A DNA stretch of 64,000 bases from contig NW_008246077.1 of assembly GCF_000281045.1 (NCBI RefSeq), positions 364,748 through 428,747 on the forward strand, given 5' to 3'. Positions within the stretch are counted from its first letter, which is position 1. Each line of letters opens with the position of its first letter. The stretch comes from Saprolegnia diclina VS20. Taxonomy: Eukaryota; Oomycota; Saprolegniomycetes; Saprolegniales; Saprolegniaceae. This document shows, one piece after another, positions 43,088 to 53,274 of the stretch. Both the position numbers and the translations under genes were made by a program. The notes under the pieces are model-generated. The model did not search any database and was not told where the DNA came from. It was given only the letters and a program-made list of their open reading frames with translations.

Positions 43088-43488
43088 CTATTGTACGATC
43101 ACCGGCGGAAATAGTTGCAGTGGCAGGACAGTCATGATCGACGGCGGGCGCTCGCCCACGAGGGACTTGTTCCGGGCAAAAAATGACGTCCAGCGCTGGT
43201 GCTGCCACATGGGCACAAGAATACTGTGTCCGACGCAGGCTGCAATCTCTTGAGCAAGCAGCGTCGCCGACAACACCTCGTTGGTGTCTTGGTTGTAGGC
43301 AGACAAAGCTAGAGGGACGACAGGCGCTGCCAGACTGGGTCTTGCTTGGTGCATACTCTTGGAGTTGGTGCCGATGCACGTGACAAGTAGAAGCAGCAAA
43401 GCGCAAACTCGGGCAGCATCGCAATACAGAGCACCGCGTATATGGAGAACACGTCCAACGACATACGCTTCAGCTTTTCTTCGCGCAT
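43088..43488 (-). CDS. Small membrane-anchored hypothetical protein
   Basis: Model: ATG at 43488 (MREEKLKRMSLDVFSIYAVL), one hydrophobic signal-anchor segment (VLCIAMLPEFALCCFYL), then a 51-nt intron joining into PPVVPLALSAYNQDTNEV and ending LPLQLFPPVIVQ, about 118 residues. An unspliced alternative in another frame (starting near 43507, with ALLLLLVTCIGTN) shares the same C-terminus. The body (LLAQEIAACVGHSILVPMWQ) is not recognised. It lies 90 bp upstream of the multi-pass protein on the same strand, so it might even be its 5' exon; the stop codon before 43088 argues against that. Confidence 0.45.
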
Positions 43489-43540
43489 CACGTCGCGTCA
43501 TCATCATCCACCGAACTTCCTGACGCCATTTTTGTCGATT

Positions 43541-43942
43541 TCAAAAGTTAGCTAGCCCAAAGGTCGACCGCAAAATGTCATGGCAAATACGTAGTGCAAA
43601 GGCCTCTTTGGCAGCGAGCAGGTGCGTTTGAAGCGCCTCTTGTTCATCGGGTGAGAAGGGCGCGTAGATCGCCTCAAAGTAGGCGCCAGGCGACGCCAAC
43701 TGCGTAGTGTCGACGATCGTATCGTGGTCATCCCACGCTTCCGTGAGCAGCTCGAGCACTTCAATTCGCGCGTCCTTCTGCAGCAGCAGCTTCCACGCTT
43801 GCGCAAAGCTGGTACTCAGTGCAACACATACGCAGTGGATCTCGGAGGGCGGCACAAGACTCAGCAGCGCCGGTGTCGTGGTCGCATGTGCTGCCACGTG
43901 TGCCGCCATGCCCGTCGGAGAGGTGTCTCTACATTCCGACAT
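43541..43942 (-). CDS. Hypothetical helical protein
   Basis: Intronless, 133 residues from the ATG at 43942 (MSECRDTSPTGMAAHVAAHA). It is largely helical with an amphipathic C-terminal half (LQTHLLAAKEAFALRICHDI). There is no known domain or membrane segment. Its start codon lies about 3 nt after the proposed stop of the JmjC gene on the same strand, which is unusually tight for a eukaryote; one of the two boundaries may be wrong. Confidence 0.5.
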   Translation of the reverse strand: MSECRDTSPTGMAAHVAAHATTTPALLSLVPPSEIHCVCVALSTSFAQAWKLLLQKDARIEVLELLTEAWDDHDTIVDTTQLASPGAYFEAIYAPFSPDEQEALQTHLLAAKEAFALRICHDILRSTFGLANF

Positions 43943-43945
43943 GAG

Positions 43946-45222
43946 CTATGCAATCACTATGGTCGAAATGTACGGAAATGGTAGCGACTAGACCATTGAG
44001 GGTATAAGCCATCCACACATTTGGCTGAGACCACGTACCATGCCAAGTGTAGCTCGCTGATGAACGAGGTACACCTGCAGCGCATGCTTTCGGGCGTGCG
44101 TCAACATGTCTTCCATAAGCACTGCACATAACAATGTATCAACATATCAAGTGAATGGTACGCGTACCTCGTGCGTAGTAGGGCTGCATATGCGGGTGCT
44201 GGACCAGTGCTGGGCGAAGCCCGTCGAACCAGTAGTTGACTGCAATCGTGAACGGGTCGGACGAGACCTACTTAAACGGTAGCTAGAAGTATTCTTTGCA
44301 CTAGAACGTACCTGGTGCCACCACCCTTCGGGAATGAAGAGGGCGTCTAGAGAGCATCATGAGCGTTCGTGGATCGTCGGTGAGCCGCAAACCGACTTGT
44401 CGGGGTCACGGTGAAGGTCGCGTCAGGTGCGCGCGCGTCAAGTTCGTAGAGCGTCAATTGCGCGTGATTGGCGGACTTTGAGGTGACGGGGTGCGCATCG
44501 ACGTTTGTCGTCGGCGCAAAGAGCTTGACGTGCTTGGCGCCACGGACCACCGTGAGTACGTTGTCGTACGCGTCATAGTGCAGTGTCGTGCGGCTCGCTT
44601 GCAGCGTCATCCACAAATTCACTTGGGTCAGCGCCATGCCCGCGATCGCCTTTGGTCTATAGTATCACAAGCATCAACAAACAAAACGAACGACATGGCC
44701 GCAAGGGTATCGTACGGCGGAAAGGTCGAGACCAAGTGCGGTAATACCGCTGGCGTCGCCGGGGCGGTCGAGTGCAGTGGGCACTGCGCAAGGTAGAACT
44801 GAAGCTCGTCTTCCGTGTCCATGAGCCAGTGCGCTTGGCCTCGCCGCTTGGCCTCGTAGTACGCTACAAAGTCGCCTGCCGACAAGTTCTTAGCTATCGC
44901 CATATCCACCGACCACGCACCGAACTTGAGCTCGACGCTTTGACGCAAGCGCACATCTCCCGAGTACGCATCCTATACGCCGGTCACCATTGTCGCGTCA
45001 TCGGCGAGCGCGTACCTCGGCCACGGGCGCACACGCCACGTCCACGACTAATACCACACGCTTCCAGCCTCGTGCTGCAGAAGAAAAGGGCGTCGCACCT
45101 GTCTCGTGGTGCGCTACGAAGCCAGCGCTAGCGAGCAGCGCCGTCGTCGCATCGTCGTCGCCCTGCGCAGCATGGGCATGCCATGCCATTGGCAGCAGGC
45201 AAGGGCGGCGGTCGGCAAACAT
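43946..45222 (-). CDS. JmjC/cupin-8 domain oxygenase
   Basis: About six exons from the ATG at 45222 (MFADRRPCLLPMAWHAHAAQ), joined by introns of 40-50 nt. A JmjC-type double-stranded beta-helix can be followed: ELQFYLAQCPL, then VNLWMTLQASRTTLHYDAYD where HYD is the His-x-Asp iron pair, NVLTVVRGAKHVKLFAP, and LFIPEGWWHQV with the second iron-binding His and an exon join right after it, then FTIAVNYWFDGLRPAL. This layout matches the small cupin-8 hydroxylases (TYW5, HSPBAP1, JMJD-type). Such enzymes hydroxylate proteins or tRNA bases using iron and 2-oxoglutarate; the substrate is not evident. The C-terminal exon is the least certain. Confidence 0.78.
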
Positions 45223-45235
45223 CGTCCGTCGCGTT

Positions 45236-45243
45236 ATCCGGAT
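45236..45243. promoter_or_regulatory. TATCCGGAT site upstream of JmjC gene
   Basis: The site lies only about 14 bp upstream of the JmjC start codon at 45222, sharing the ATCCGGAT core found in other promoters of the window. Confidence 0.45.
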
Positions 45244-45305
45244 GCGGCTGCGGATGTATCTTGTACGGTTGCGCCAGCTTGGTCACAATGTCGGTGCTGT
45301 GTTGA

Positions 45306-45332
45306 TGATGACTTGTCGCCGACAAGTCATCA
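45306..45332. promoter_or_regulatory. 27-bp perfect inverted repeat
   Basis: TGATGACTTGTCG (45306-45318), one spacer base, then CGACAAGTCATCA (45320-45332): 13 of 13 positions are complementary. It lies 84 bp upstream of the JmjC start codon in the 364-bp gap that also follows ATE1. It may be a dimeric transcription-factor site or an RNA hairpin; nothing else is seen in this gap. Confidence 0.6.
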
Positions 45333-45586
45333 GCACCGTGCCAGAAGCTCGTCAGTTGCGACGGTGGCTCCGGGTTACGGCACGTGAACTGCAGCTGGCC
45401 ACCTCAGTGCGAGCTCGCAGCGCTTCATCGCCCACACCTCGACCTGCAATGGCGCTGGTCGAGTACTGGTGTCGATGAGCTCATTGGCAGAGGCTCCTGC
45501 CGACTCGGACAAACAAGATACTAATCTAGGGTCATATTGTCGTCGGTGGTGGCGCTAAATGTAGACAGTGTTGAGACTAGAAAGCG

Positions 45587-47225
45587 CTAGAACATTTGCA
45601 CGCGAAGGCGGCTCGTCAAGTGCGGGCCCACCATGGCGGCAAAGTCGACAAGGTGCTGGAGCACGACAGGATGCAACGACGCTCTCGCATCCTTGACGCT
45701 GACAACACAGTCGGTAAAGACGAGCTCGATCGCATCGACCGCGTCGTCTTGGGGCGGTGACGCGAGAGTCGTCGCGGGCGCGAGCTGGACGACCTTGGAG
45801 GCGTCGGCATCGGCACGGGCTTGGACGTCGGGTGTCAACGGCACAAACGTCAGCGTCTTTGGGCAGAGGAGCTCGGACGGCGTGAAGCGCGCCTTGTACT
45901 GCATCTTGACGCAGCTGCCAATGTAGTAGCCCATGTAGTAGTTGCCGCGCGTGCAGCGGGCAATCTCTCGCAGCACCGAGTACGTCCCGAGCTGGAGGTG
46001 GGCGTACTTTGGCTTGTAGAAAAAATACACCGACGACTAGTCCCTCCGACGTTAGACATGGTTGACAGATGGGCATTTACCCAGTTGGCGCCGAGGACGT
46101 CAATGACGCCAACCGCGACGAGCTCGCCGTCGAGACGGTACAGCTGGAAGAAAGAGCCTTCCGCGGACCCCGGCACCGCGGGCAGCGGCGACTGGACGAG
46201 AAACGACTCGAACGAGGACGGCGTGACGGCATTGTCGTCATGGACGTGGGCTTGGTACGCCTTGTAGACGTCGTAGATCTCGGGAGTGTTGACCGGCCGA
46301 ACGGTCTCGAGCACCCAGTCGCGCTTGCTACTGTGCCTGGGCGACGCAGGTGTTTGCAGCGGCGACGTCGGCGGCGCGCTAACTAGGGCCGGCTCGTCAT
46401 CGACGCTAAAATTGAGGAAACCGTTGACGGCCGACACTGTCATGTCGCTGGATGGCAGCGTCATGCGCGCAGCAATGGCTACTGCGACGTCGGCGGCAGA
46501 AATGGACGCTGTCGCATGTTTCTTGAGCTACGCAAGGGATGTGCACCTGAGCAAGGTGCGAAGAATGATCGACGTACGTAGGCGCTGATCGCGTGGGCCA
46601 CCGGCGACGTGTACGCCCCTCGATCGATAGCCTTGGAGGCCGTTGCCTTGGTACGCTGCACCTGCACACGACGTCTCTGAATACGCAAAAGATGTGGCGT
46701 AGCTACCTGGATCTTGGGCTGCAAGGTGGTTTTGGCTGCCGCCGTGTCGTCGATCCAGGACTCGAGGTACGCCCACACCGCAGTCTCTAGCTGCGTTTGC
46801 AGCAGTACACACGTGGGACTCGGTGACGTCTTCTTCGCCTGTGGCCCAGCCTCGTCGTCGTCGTCGGGCCGTTTCCGCTTCTTGGAGCCATTGCGGTGCT
46901 CGAGGAAGGCTTCGAGCTTGCGCTGGACACGGACATGGGCCTTGGAGGGCGTGAACTGCGGCGCGTGCAGGCGGATCGTATACGGCACGCAGCAGATCTA
47001 CCTTGCGCTCACACCATGCTTGTGGGCCAGTGACAGCATCCGTACCTCGTCTCGGTCGGGCTGGTAGAGATGCATGCCAGAGCGGCGCCAGCCTCGGTCA
47101 ATGAGCGCTTGGTAGTCGTCGATGGCCAGCGAGATTGCCTCGAGGACGTACTGGCGCGACTCCTTCTTCGCCGCGCAGTACCCGCACTGCGTCGGCCGGC
47201 TGCCGTATAGACGCACGACCGACAT
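45587..47225 (-). CDS. ATE1: Arginyl-tRNA--protein transferase 1
   Basis: Four exons (47225-47046, 46997-46578, 46527-46081, 46036-45587) give about 498 residues. The N-terminal ATE domain has CGYC (MSVVRLYGSRPTQCGYC), DRGWRRSGMHLYQP and, across intron 1, DEICCVPYTIRL with the paired cysteines of the [Fe-S]/regulatory site. The C-terminal GNAT-like domain reads GVIDVLGANW then SSVYFFYKPKYAHLQLGTYS, RGNYYMGYYIGSCVKMQYKA and PSELLCP, all family hallmarks. ATE1 adds arginine from Arg-tRNA to N-terminal Asp, Glu or oxidised Cys, marking proteins for the N-degron (UBR) pathway. Each join restores a conserved motif. It is transcribed divergently from TAF5, with 169 bp between starts. Confidence 0.93.
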
Positions 47226-47394
47226 GGCCCAAATCGAAAAGTTGCGCCTTGAAGTGCTAGCACTCCACTAAGTACGATTTATCAACGTGCAGGGCCAACA
47301 CCAGGTGGGGAAACGCACTTTACAGGACCGCCACTTTTTCATTATTGAATTTTGTGGTAACTACGGCTTTTGTCGGGACGGTCGACCGACAACG

Positions 47395-49969
47395 ATGCAC
47401 GGCCCGCCCAACATGGACGAGATGGTCGCTTCGTACCTCACGCTCCGCGGGTACACGGGCAATGGCGCGGGCCCGATGGGCGTGGGCCGTGGACCTGTCC
47501 AGCTCCAAGAGTTTTCGCGCAACATGGGCCTCTCGATGGACGCCTGCGCGGCCAACCACGTGCTCTTCCATGGCATGAGCAAGGCCGATCCGAACGCATA
47601 TGAGCATGCGTACTCGAAGCTGCTCCAATGGATCGGCAACGCGCTCGACATGTACAAGCTCGAGCTCCATGCGATCGCGTTCCCGCTCTTTGTGCACTGC
47701 TACCTCGAGCTCGTCGCGAAAGGCTTCACCGAGCCCGCAAAAGCCTTCTTCCGCCGTCATGCCAAAGACCACGAGCGTCTGCACCGCCTCGAGTTGCGAC
47801 AGCTCGGCTGCGTCCTCACGCGCGAGCACTTGACGATGAACGAGTTCGCCAAGCAGGTCTTGCATGCCAAGTTTCAGGTCAAGCTCAGCCTCTTGACATT
47901 CCAACTGCTGCACACGTTCTTGAGCGACTACCAAATGTTCTTGCTTCTCTACATCCTCAACGAGCGCGTCAACATTGCAGTCACGTCCAACCACCCGTCC
48001 TTGCTCATCCAGCCGTGCGACTCGACAATGGCGATGGTCGACGAGGACGAGTCGCCCCTCTTTCAAACGTCAGGTACATCCCTCATGGTCAACCCATCGT
48101 GAAAGCTAATGCGATACAGATGACATCTCGCGCGAGGTCGAGCACACGCCGGACGAGAACCACGTCGCGGCGCAGATCACGAGTGGCCCGTACGACATGC
48201 ACCACATGGTCACGGCCGCAGGTGGCGAGCCGCGCCCGGGCAAAGCCGGCACGCTCGAAGACTTGCACCGTATTCCGATCCGGTGGGGTGTCTTCCCGTC
48301 ACGAAGGGTGAGCGTGCACCGCCAACCCACGTCTTCTCATGAGACGCCGTTAGGTGCCCAAGGCCAACGCGCAGGCGGGCGGTGACGGCGGTGACGGCGT
48401 CGACGCAGGCGAGAATAGCCTCACGTCGCCTCGCCACCCCGACGGTGGTCCCGACGCGGCCTCGCAGGAAGCTGCGGCCGACAAAGCCAAGCCTGCACCG
48501 AAAGCGGTGCGTTCTTCTGTATCCAAGTTCAACCAAGTTGACCGTTGTGGCAGGACGTGGACATGGACGACGGGAGTAGCAAGCTGCAGGATGGGATCGT
48601 AGGCCCAACGCCCGACCGTTCCCAGCCATTCCACGCTGAGATCCTCGAAAAGCTCGTGCTGCGGCAAACCGCAGACCTCGTGGCCGAGGTGCGTCGTGGA
48701 GCATCCCGCATTTATATCAATGTATCAATGCGGTAGGAGCTGCAAAACGTACAGGCGCGGCTCGAGCTCAATAGCGTGCAGCTGCCGTCGGCGCTCTGCT
48801 ACACGGTCTGCAACGCGTACGACCACCTGAACAACGTCGCTTTCAACGCGTCTGGGAGCGTCGTTGGCGCTGCCTTTGATGATTCGTCCTTCCGCGTGTG
48901 GAGCCAAGACGGCAGTGCACTGGGTGGGTTTCCCAACCACAATGACAACACGTACCTCCTACACACTATGGCAGCGCGGCGCTTTGACGGCAGTTGCGCG
49001 TAGGTCGGCCGTGCTGCGTGGCCACTCGGGGCCAGTATATGGCTGCACGTTCACACCGGACTCGCGCTTTGCACTCACGAGCTCGGCCGACACGACAATT
49101 CGTCTCTGGAGCTTGGCGAGCCGAAGCAACATGGTGCGGACTTGCGATATAGAGGCGTCTTATTGATGCTTGGGTAGGTGTGCTACCGCGCCCATAGCTA
49201 CCCGGTGTGGGACGTGGCCATGTCGCCGCTGGGCTACTACTTTGCCTCGGCCTCGATGGACCGCACAGCGCGCCTCTGGAGCACTGACCGCGTCCAGCCA
49301 CTGCGCATCTTTGCCGGGCATCTCTCAGACGTCGAGGTACGCCATGTGATGATGTACATGGGTCTGACACCAACGGGAAGACGGTCGCCTTCCATCCCAA
49401 CCACAACTATATTGCGACGGGCTCGACAGACAAGTCGGTGCGCATCTGGGACGTGCAGTCGGGGCAGTGCATTCGCGTCTTTACGGGTCACTACGGCGCC
49501 GTGCACACCGTCGCCTTCTCGCCCAACGGCCGATACCTTGCGAGCGCGGGTACGTTGATTACCGCTCATTTGGCGCCATGTGTTGAGCGTCTCGTGTGTA
49601 GGCGAAGACGCGTTTGTGAACGTGTGGGATTTGCACATGGGGAAGCGCGTCGATACGCTGCTTGGCCATTCCAAGGCCATCTACTCGCTCGGGTTTAGCC
49701 AAGAGAGCTCTATGATTGTGAGTGGTGGCGCCGACCACACGGTGCGTCTCTGGGACATGCACCGCCTTGGGCACGACGCCATGTCGGAGAAGCAAGTCGC
49801 AGTGCACGTCAAGCAAAAGCGCAAGACCAACCACGTGCACGGCTCCCGCGCGCTCCTCAAGACGTTTACGACCAAGCAGACGCCCGTCGTCCGCGTCCAG
49901 TTTACGCCCCGCAACATGCTCCTCGTCGGCGGCAGCTTCCAGCCGCAGACCGACGACACCTCTGCGTAG
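47395..49969 (+). CDS. TAF5: Transcription initiation factor TFIID subunit 5
   Basis: About nine exons from the ATG at 47395 to the stop at 49969. The first exon carries the TAF5 NTD2 domain (YSKLLQWIGNALDMYKLELH, AFPLFVHCYLELVAKGFTEP, KAFFRRHAKDHERLHRLEL). A low-complexity linker follows (GGDGGDGVDAG). Six or seven WD40 blades come next: SVVGAAFDDSSFRVWS, VLRGHSGPVYGCTFTPDSRF, YRAHSYPVWDVAMSPLGYYF, PLRIFAGHLSDVE, YIATGSTDKSVRIWDVQSGQ, VFTGHYGAVHTVAFSPNGRY, SLGFSQESSMIVSGGADHTV. TAF5 is a core scaffold of TFIID (and SAGA in some lineages), holding TAF6/TAF9 histone-fold pairs. The join near 48925-49010 between blades one and two has two possible acceptors; the others are clear. No LisH motif is seen before NTD2. 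Confidence 0.9.
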
Positions 49970-50747
49970 TTCTATTGATTAATCTATCGTGCGCTGTCCG
50001 CGTGCCACGTCACGTGGTGGTCCGGTCACCGCACGTTCATAGGTAGGCTGGGCGGGTATAGCCAAAGTGCTGCGGTGCGGGGACAGTGTACCTTGACGAC
50101 GCATTGCTGGGAGGCGCGTAGCACAGCGGCGGTCTTGCATGTGGGAATGTGATGCCAGAGCAACGAGCAAACTCACACTATTTTTGTTATCTTTCGAGTT
50201 CCAACGCTGTGTCCTGATGCGAAACGGATCGCCACCAGTGAGTACGTTAATCACTTTCCGAGAGTAAGAAGATGTATACGCGTGCGCAACGAGCCGTCGA
50301 GCGAACAGTCACATCGAGCGATCGAGAAGAACGTACGTCGTCGAATGTCGAATATAGGGTCCTCGCATTCATTTTAGTGTACAGTCGACATACCATTGGT
50401 TATAAAGATGCTAAATTGCCGGCAAAAGAGCCAATCAGTAGTCGGCGGCGGCGGGCTGCTGCTGGCGCCGACGCTTGCTCGGCCCTCGTGCGCAAAAAAT
50501 CATAGCGCTCGTACTCGGCCCATCGATTAGAGACGCTTGGGGGTGACGGAAAGCGAAGTTTCGCCGCCGTTGACGCCGTATAGCACCAGATACAAGAGGT
50601 GAAAGCTTGACGACTAGTCGGTTAGTTTAACCGGTTATGGTTTCGGCTACAGTGTGGTAAATCCAAAATTCACGTGCACGACACATTTCCCACATGTGAA
50701 ATGGCGGTGGAATTGGTTTGGAAGATTCGGCCTTCCATCTTTTCACG
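49970..50747. other. Intergenic spacer
   Basis: About 780 bp between TAF5 and the PhoD gene. It contains palindrome TAACCGGTTA at 50628-50637, about 110 bp upstream of the PhoD start, matching one at 26434-26443. No gene is supported. Confidence 0.4.
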
Positions 50748-52351
50748 ATGGTGTCGACAAGTGTGGTCGTCGTCCTCGCCGCCGTCGCCGCCGCCGGCCG
50801 AGCGATGGAGCAACCTCTGGACCGCGTCGTCTTTGGCTCGTGCAACGACCAGGCCAAGAAGCAGCCGCTGTGGCCGGCCATTGCGGCGCAGAAGCCCGAG
50901 CTCTTTGTCTGGCTTGGCGACAACGTACGCTGGTGATTGCTCCTGGATCGCCGGCTCATGTGGCGGCGATAGATCTATGGCGATTACCGTGTCGTGGACG
51001 GGTCGTCGTTTCTGCCGCCCTTTACGTTCTTCCGCGATGCGCCGCCGACGATGCTCGCCGAGAAATATGCGTACGTCGCCGTCCCCTCTGCTCGTAGTGC
51101 TAATAAGGTTGATGCTAGCAAGCAGCTCGCGCAGCCCGAGTACGCTGCGCTCCGCGTTTCGGTGCCCATCATTGGCACATGGGACGACCACGACTATGGT
51201 GCGTCTGCATGCCTCTTGGATGACGCGTGAGTCGCGCGACAGGCCGCAACGATGGCAGCAAGGTCTACCCATTCCGGAAGGAGAGCCAAGCGCTCTTCCT
51301 CGACTTTCTTAACGAACCAAAGGACTCGCCTCGACGCCAACAAGAGGTCCGCGGCGAGATCGTCGGCGGCGCCAACTTCAGCATTCTGTAGGGCGTCTAT
51401 GCGTCGTACACGTATGGCTCGGGCGACCGAGCTGTCAAATTCATCCTCCTCGACGTCCGGTACGTCGCGTACCTGCGTGCGACTCCCTGACGACGGACTA
51501 CTAGGTACCACCGAGACCCGTACGGCACACTGAACGGGGACTATCTTGGCCCGGAGCAGTGGGTATGGCTCGAGGCCGAGCTCACATCGTCGACCGCGGC
51601 CTTCAACTTTATCGGGTCGGGCGTCCAAGTGCTCCCGGACGACCGCTGGTACGGCGGCGAGAATTGGGGCCGACTGCCGGGTGCGCGCCAGCGCCTCCTC
51701 AACTTGGTCTTGAAGTCGCCTGCGAAAGGCGTCGTCCTCCTCAGGTAATCCCGTCCGTCCGCGTGAAGATGGGCGTAATGATCGAACTAACAGCGGCGAT
51801 GTGCATTTCGCCGAGGTCAACCAAGTCGTGTGTGGCGCTGCGACGCTGACCGAAGTCACGAGCTCGGGCATGACTCACGCATGGGTAAGATGCTACCGTA
51901 CCCTTCTCTCTTATGCACGCGATTTTGGCTGCAGCAATACGTCAACACAAAGCTCAAGCTCTTCCCGACATGGATCTTCACCCTCGGGAATCTCATGCTG
52001 CCGTGGCACTACCGCGTCGAGCCGTCCACGTACTTTGCCGGGCTCAACTTTGGCTCGATCGCGTTCGACTGGGCGGCGTCGCCGCCGATCGCAACGCTCG
52101 CCGTACACAACACCATCGGCGACGTCAAGCTCACCCAGCGCGTACCCTCGGCGCGTCTGCCAGCATCCGCGGCAAGCGACTGCGTCGCCCCGCACGCAGT
52201 GCACCCCGTGACGTACATGCTGCAATGCATCGCGCTGTGTGTCACAGTCGTGTCGCTCGTGCTGAGCCTACCCGCGAACCTCGTGCTCGCACTCATCTTG
52301 CTGAAACGCGCCGTGTCGCGGCCGGTGGTAGCAGCCAAGAAGGCCGAGTAG
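50748..52351 (+). CDS. Secreted PhoD-type metallophosphatase, membrane-anchored
   Basis: About eight exons separated by introns of about 45-50 nt. The ATG at 50748 opens a signal peptide (MVSTSVVVVLAAVAAAGRA). Metal-binding blocks of the PhoD/alkaline phosphatase D fold follow in order: VVFGSCNDQ, FVWLGDN joined to IYGDYR, IIGTWDDHDYG, and LLSGDVHFAEVNQ across an intron, with VKFILLDVRYHRDPYG between them. The calcium/iron active site therefore looks complete. A C-terminal hydrophobic stretch (LQCIALCVTVVSLVLSL, LVLALILL) and basic tail suggest a membrane anchor. PhoD enzymes hydrolyse phosphodiesters and monoesters; an extracellular phosphate-scavenging role is likely for a saprotroph. Each intron would otherwise break one of these motifs. 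Confidence 0.87.
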
Positions 52352-52751
52352 ATCTTAGAGCCAAGTACCGGTACGAGGTCGTAATGCATGCGCCACATCT
52401 CTGTAGAGGTTGCATATGCAGTCGCCTCGTCGTGCAGTCGCTATGCTTCCTTCAGTAGCAGGCAGTAGCATGCGCCTTCTTCGTCATCTTCTTCTGCGTC
52501 CATCCTCCGCCACCATCCTTTCTTCCGTCCTGTCGCCCAAAAATCGAGTACAGTGTATTGGACATTGTATGGTGGACAGGATAAAAAAGTGGATCGAATT
52601 CGTTGCGATCTTTCGTGCCTTTCTCAAAACCAGATTTGTACTTGGTGTTTGTATCGCAACACTCAATCTCAATCGTTGACATTCCAGCATTATCCGGACG
52701 AAGGAGGCTTCGTGTGTCACGAGGGGACGCCAATCTCGAATCTGCCTCGCC
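52352..52751. promoter_or_regulatory. Promoter region of LIM gene with TATCCGGA site
   Basis: TATCCGGA lies at 52691-52698, 54 bp upstream of the LIM start codon. No other feature is recognised in this 400-bp spacer. Confidence 0.4.
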
Positions 52752-53027
52752 ATGGCCAAGTGCACTGCGTGTGAGAAGGCCGTGTACTTCAACGACACGC
52801 AAGTCAAGCCCAAGGACGGCCTTGTGTACCACAAGGCGTGCTTCAAGTGCCACGAGTGCGCGTCGCAGCTCACGATCGCCTCGTACACGTACTTTGGCGA
52901 GAAGCTCCTCTGCAAGACGCACTACATGATGGCCTTCCAGACCACCAACTCGTACGGCGGTGACGAGCGCTTCAAGAAGCAGAAGGACGAGAACGTCCTC
53001 CTCGCTGCGCCCGCGCCGACGGCCTAA
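52752..53027 (+). CDS. Single-LIM-domain protein (CRIP-like)
   Basis: Intronless, 91 residues. One complete LIM domain: C4-x2-C7 (CTACEK), H-x2-C (YHKACFKC), C-x2-C (CHECASQL) and the second-finger closing pair (LLCKTHY). A KQKDENVLLAA tail follows. The Gly-rich linker NSYGGDERFKKQ is shared with the two-LIM gene at 56740-57553, showing recent common origin. Small LIM proteins bridge actin-associated or nuclear partners through two zinc ions. Unlike animal CRPs it has no long glycine-rich tail. Confidence 0.88.
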   Translation: MAKCTACEKAVYFNDTQVKPKDGLVYHKACFKCHECASQLTIASYTYFGEKLLCKTHYMMAFQTTNSYGGDERFKKQKDENVLLAAPAPTA

Positions 53028-53274
53028 ACACTAGACGCCACGACAGTTTTGCTCGTCCGCCGCCTACTTGTGTATGCCTAATCTATTCTGCGACTTCGTG
53101 TCTTCTTCGCCCATCGCGCTCGCGCGTGTGACACGCAATGGCCGAGCCCGTGCAGGCTGGCGGCGCGGCCAGCGATGGGTGCCAACGACGATGGCCATGC
53201 TGCAACAAGGGAGACAGAGAACAGCATCACATCGTTCGCCGTGCGCATATTATAGACGGTAGCAGTTGCGCGCG

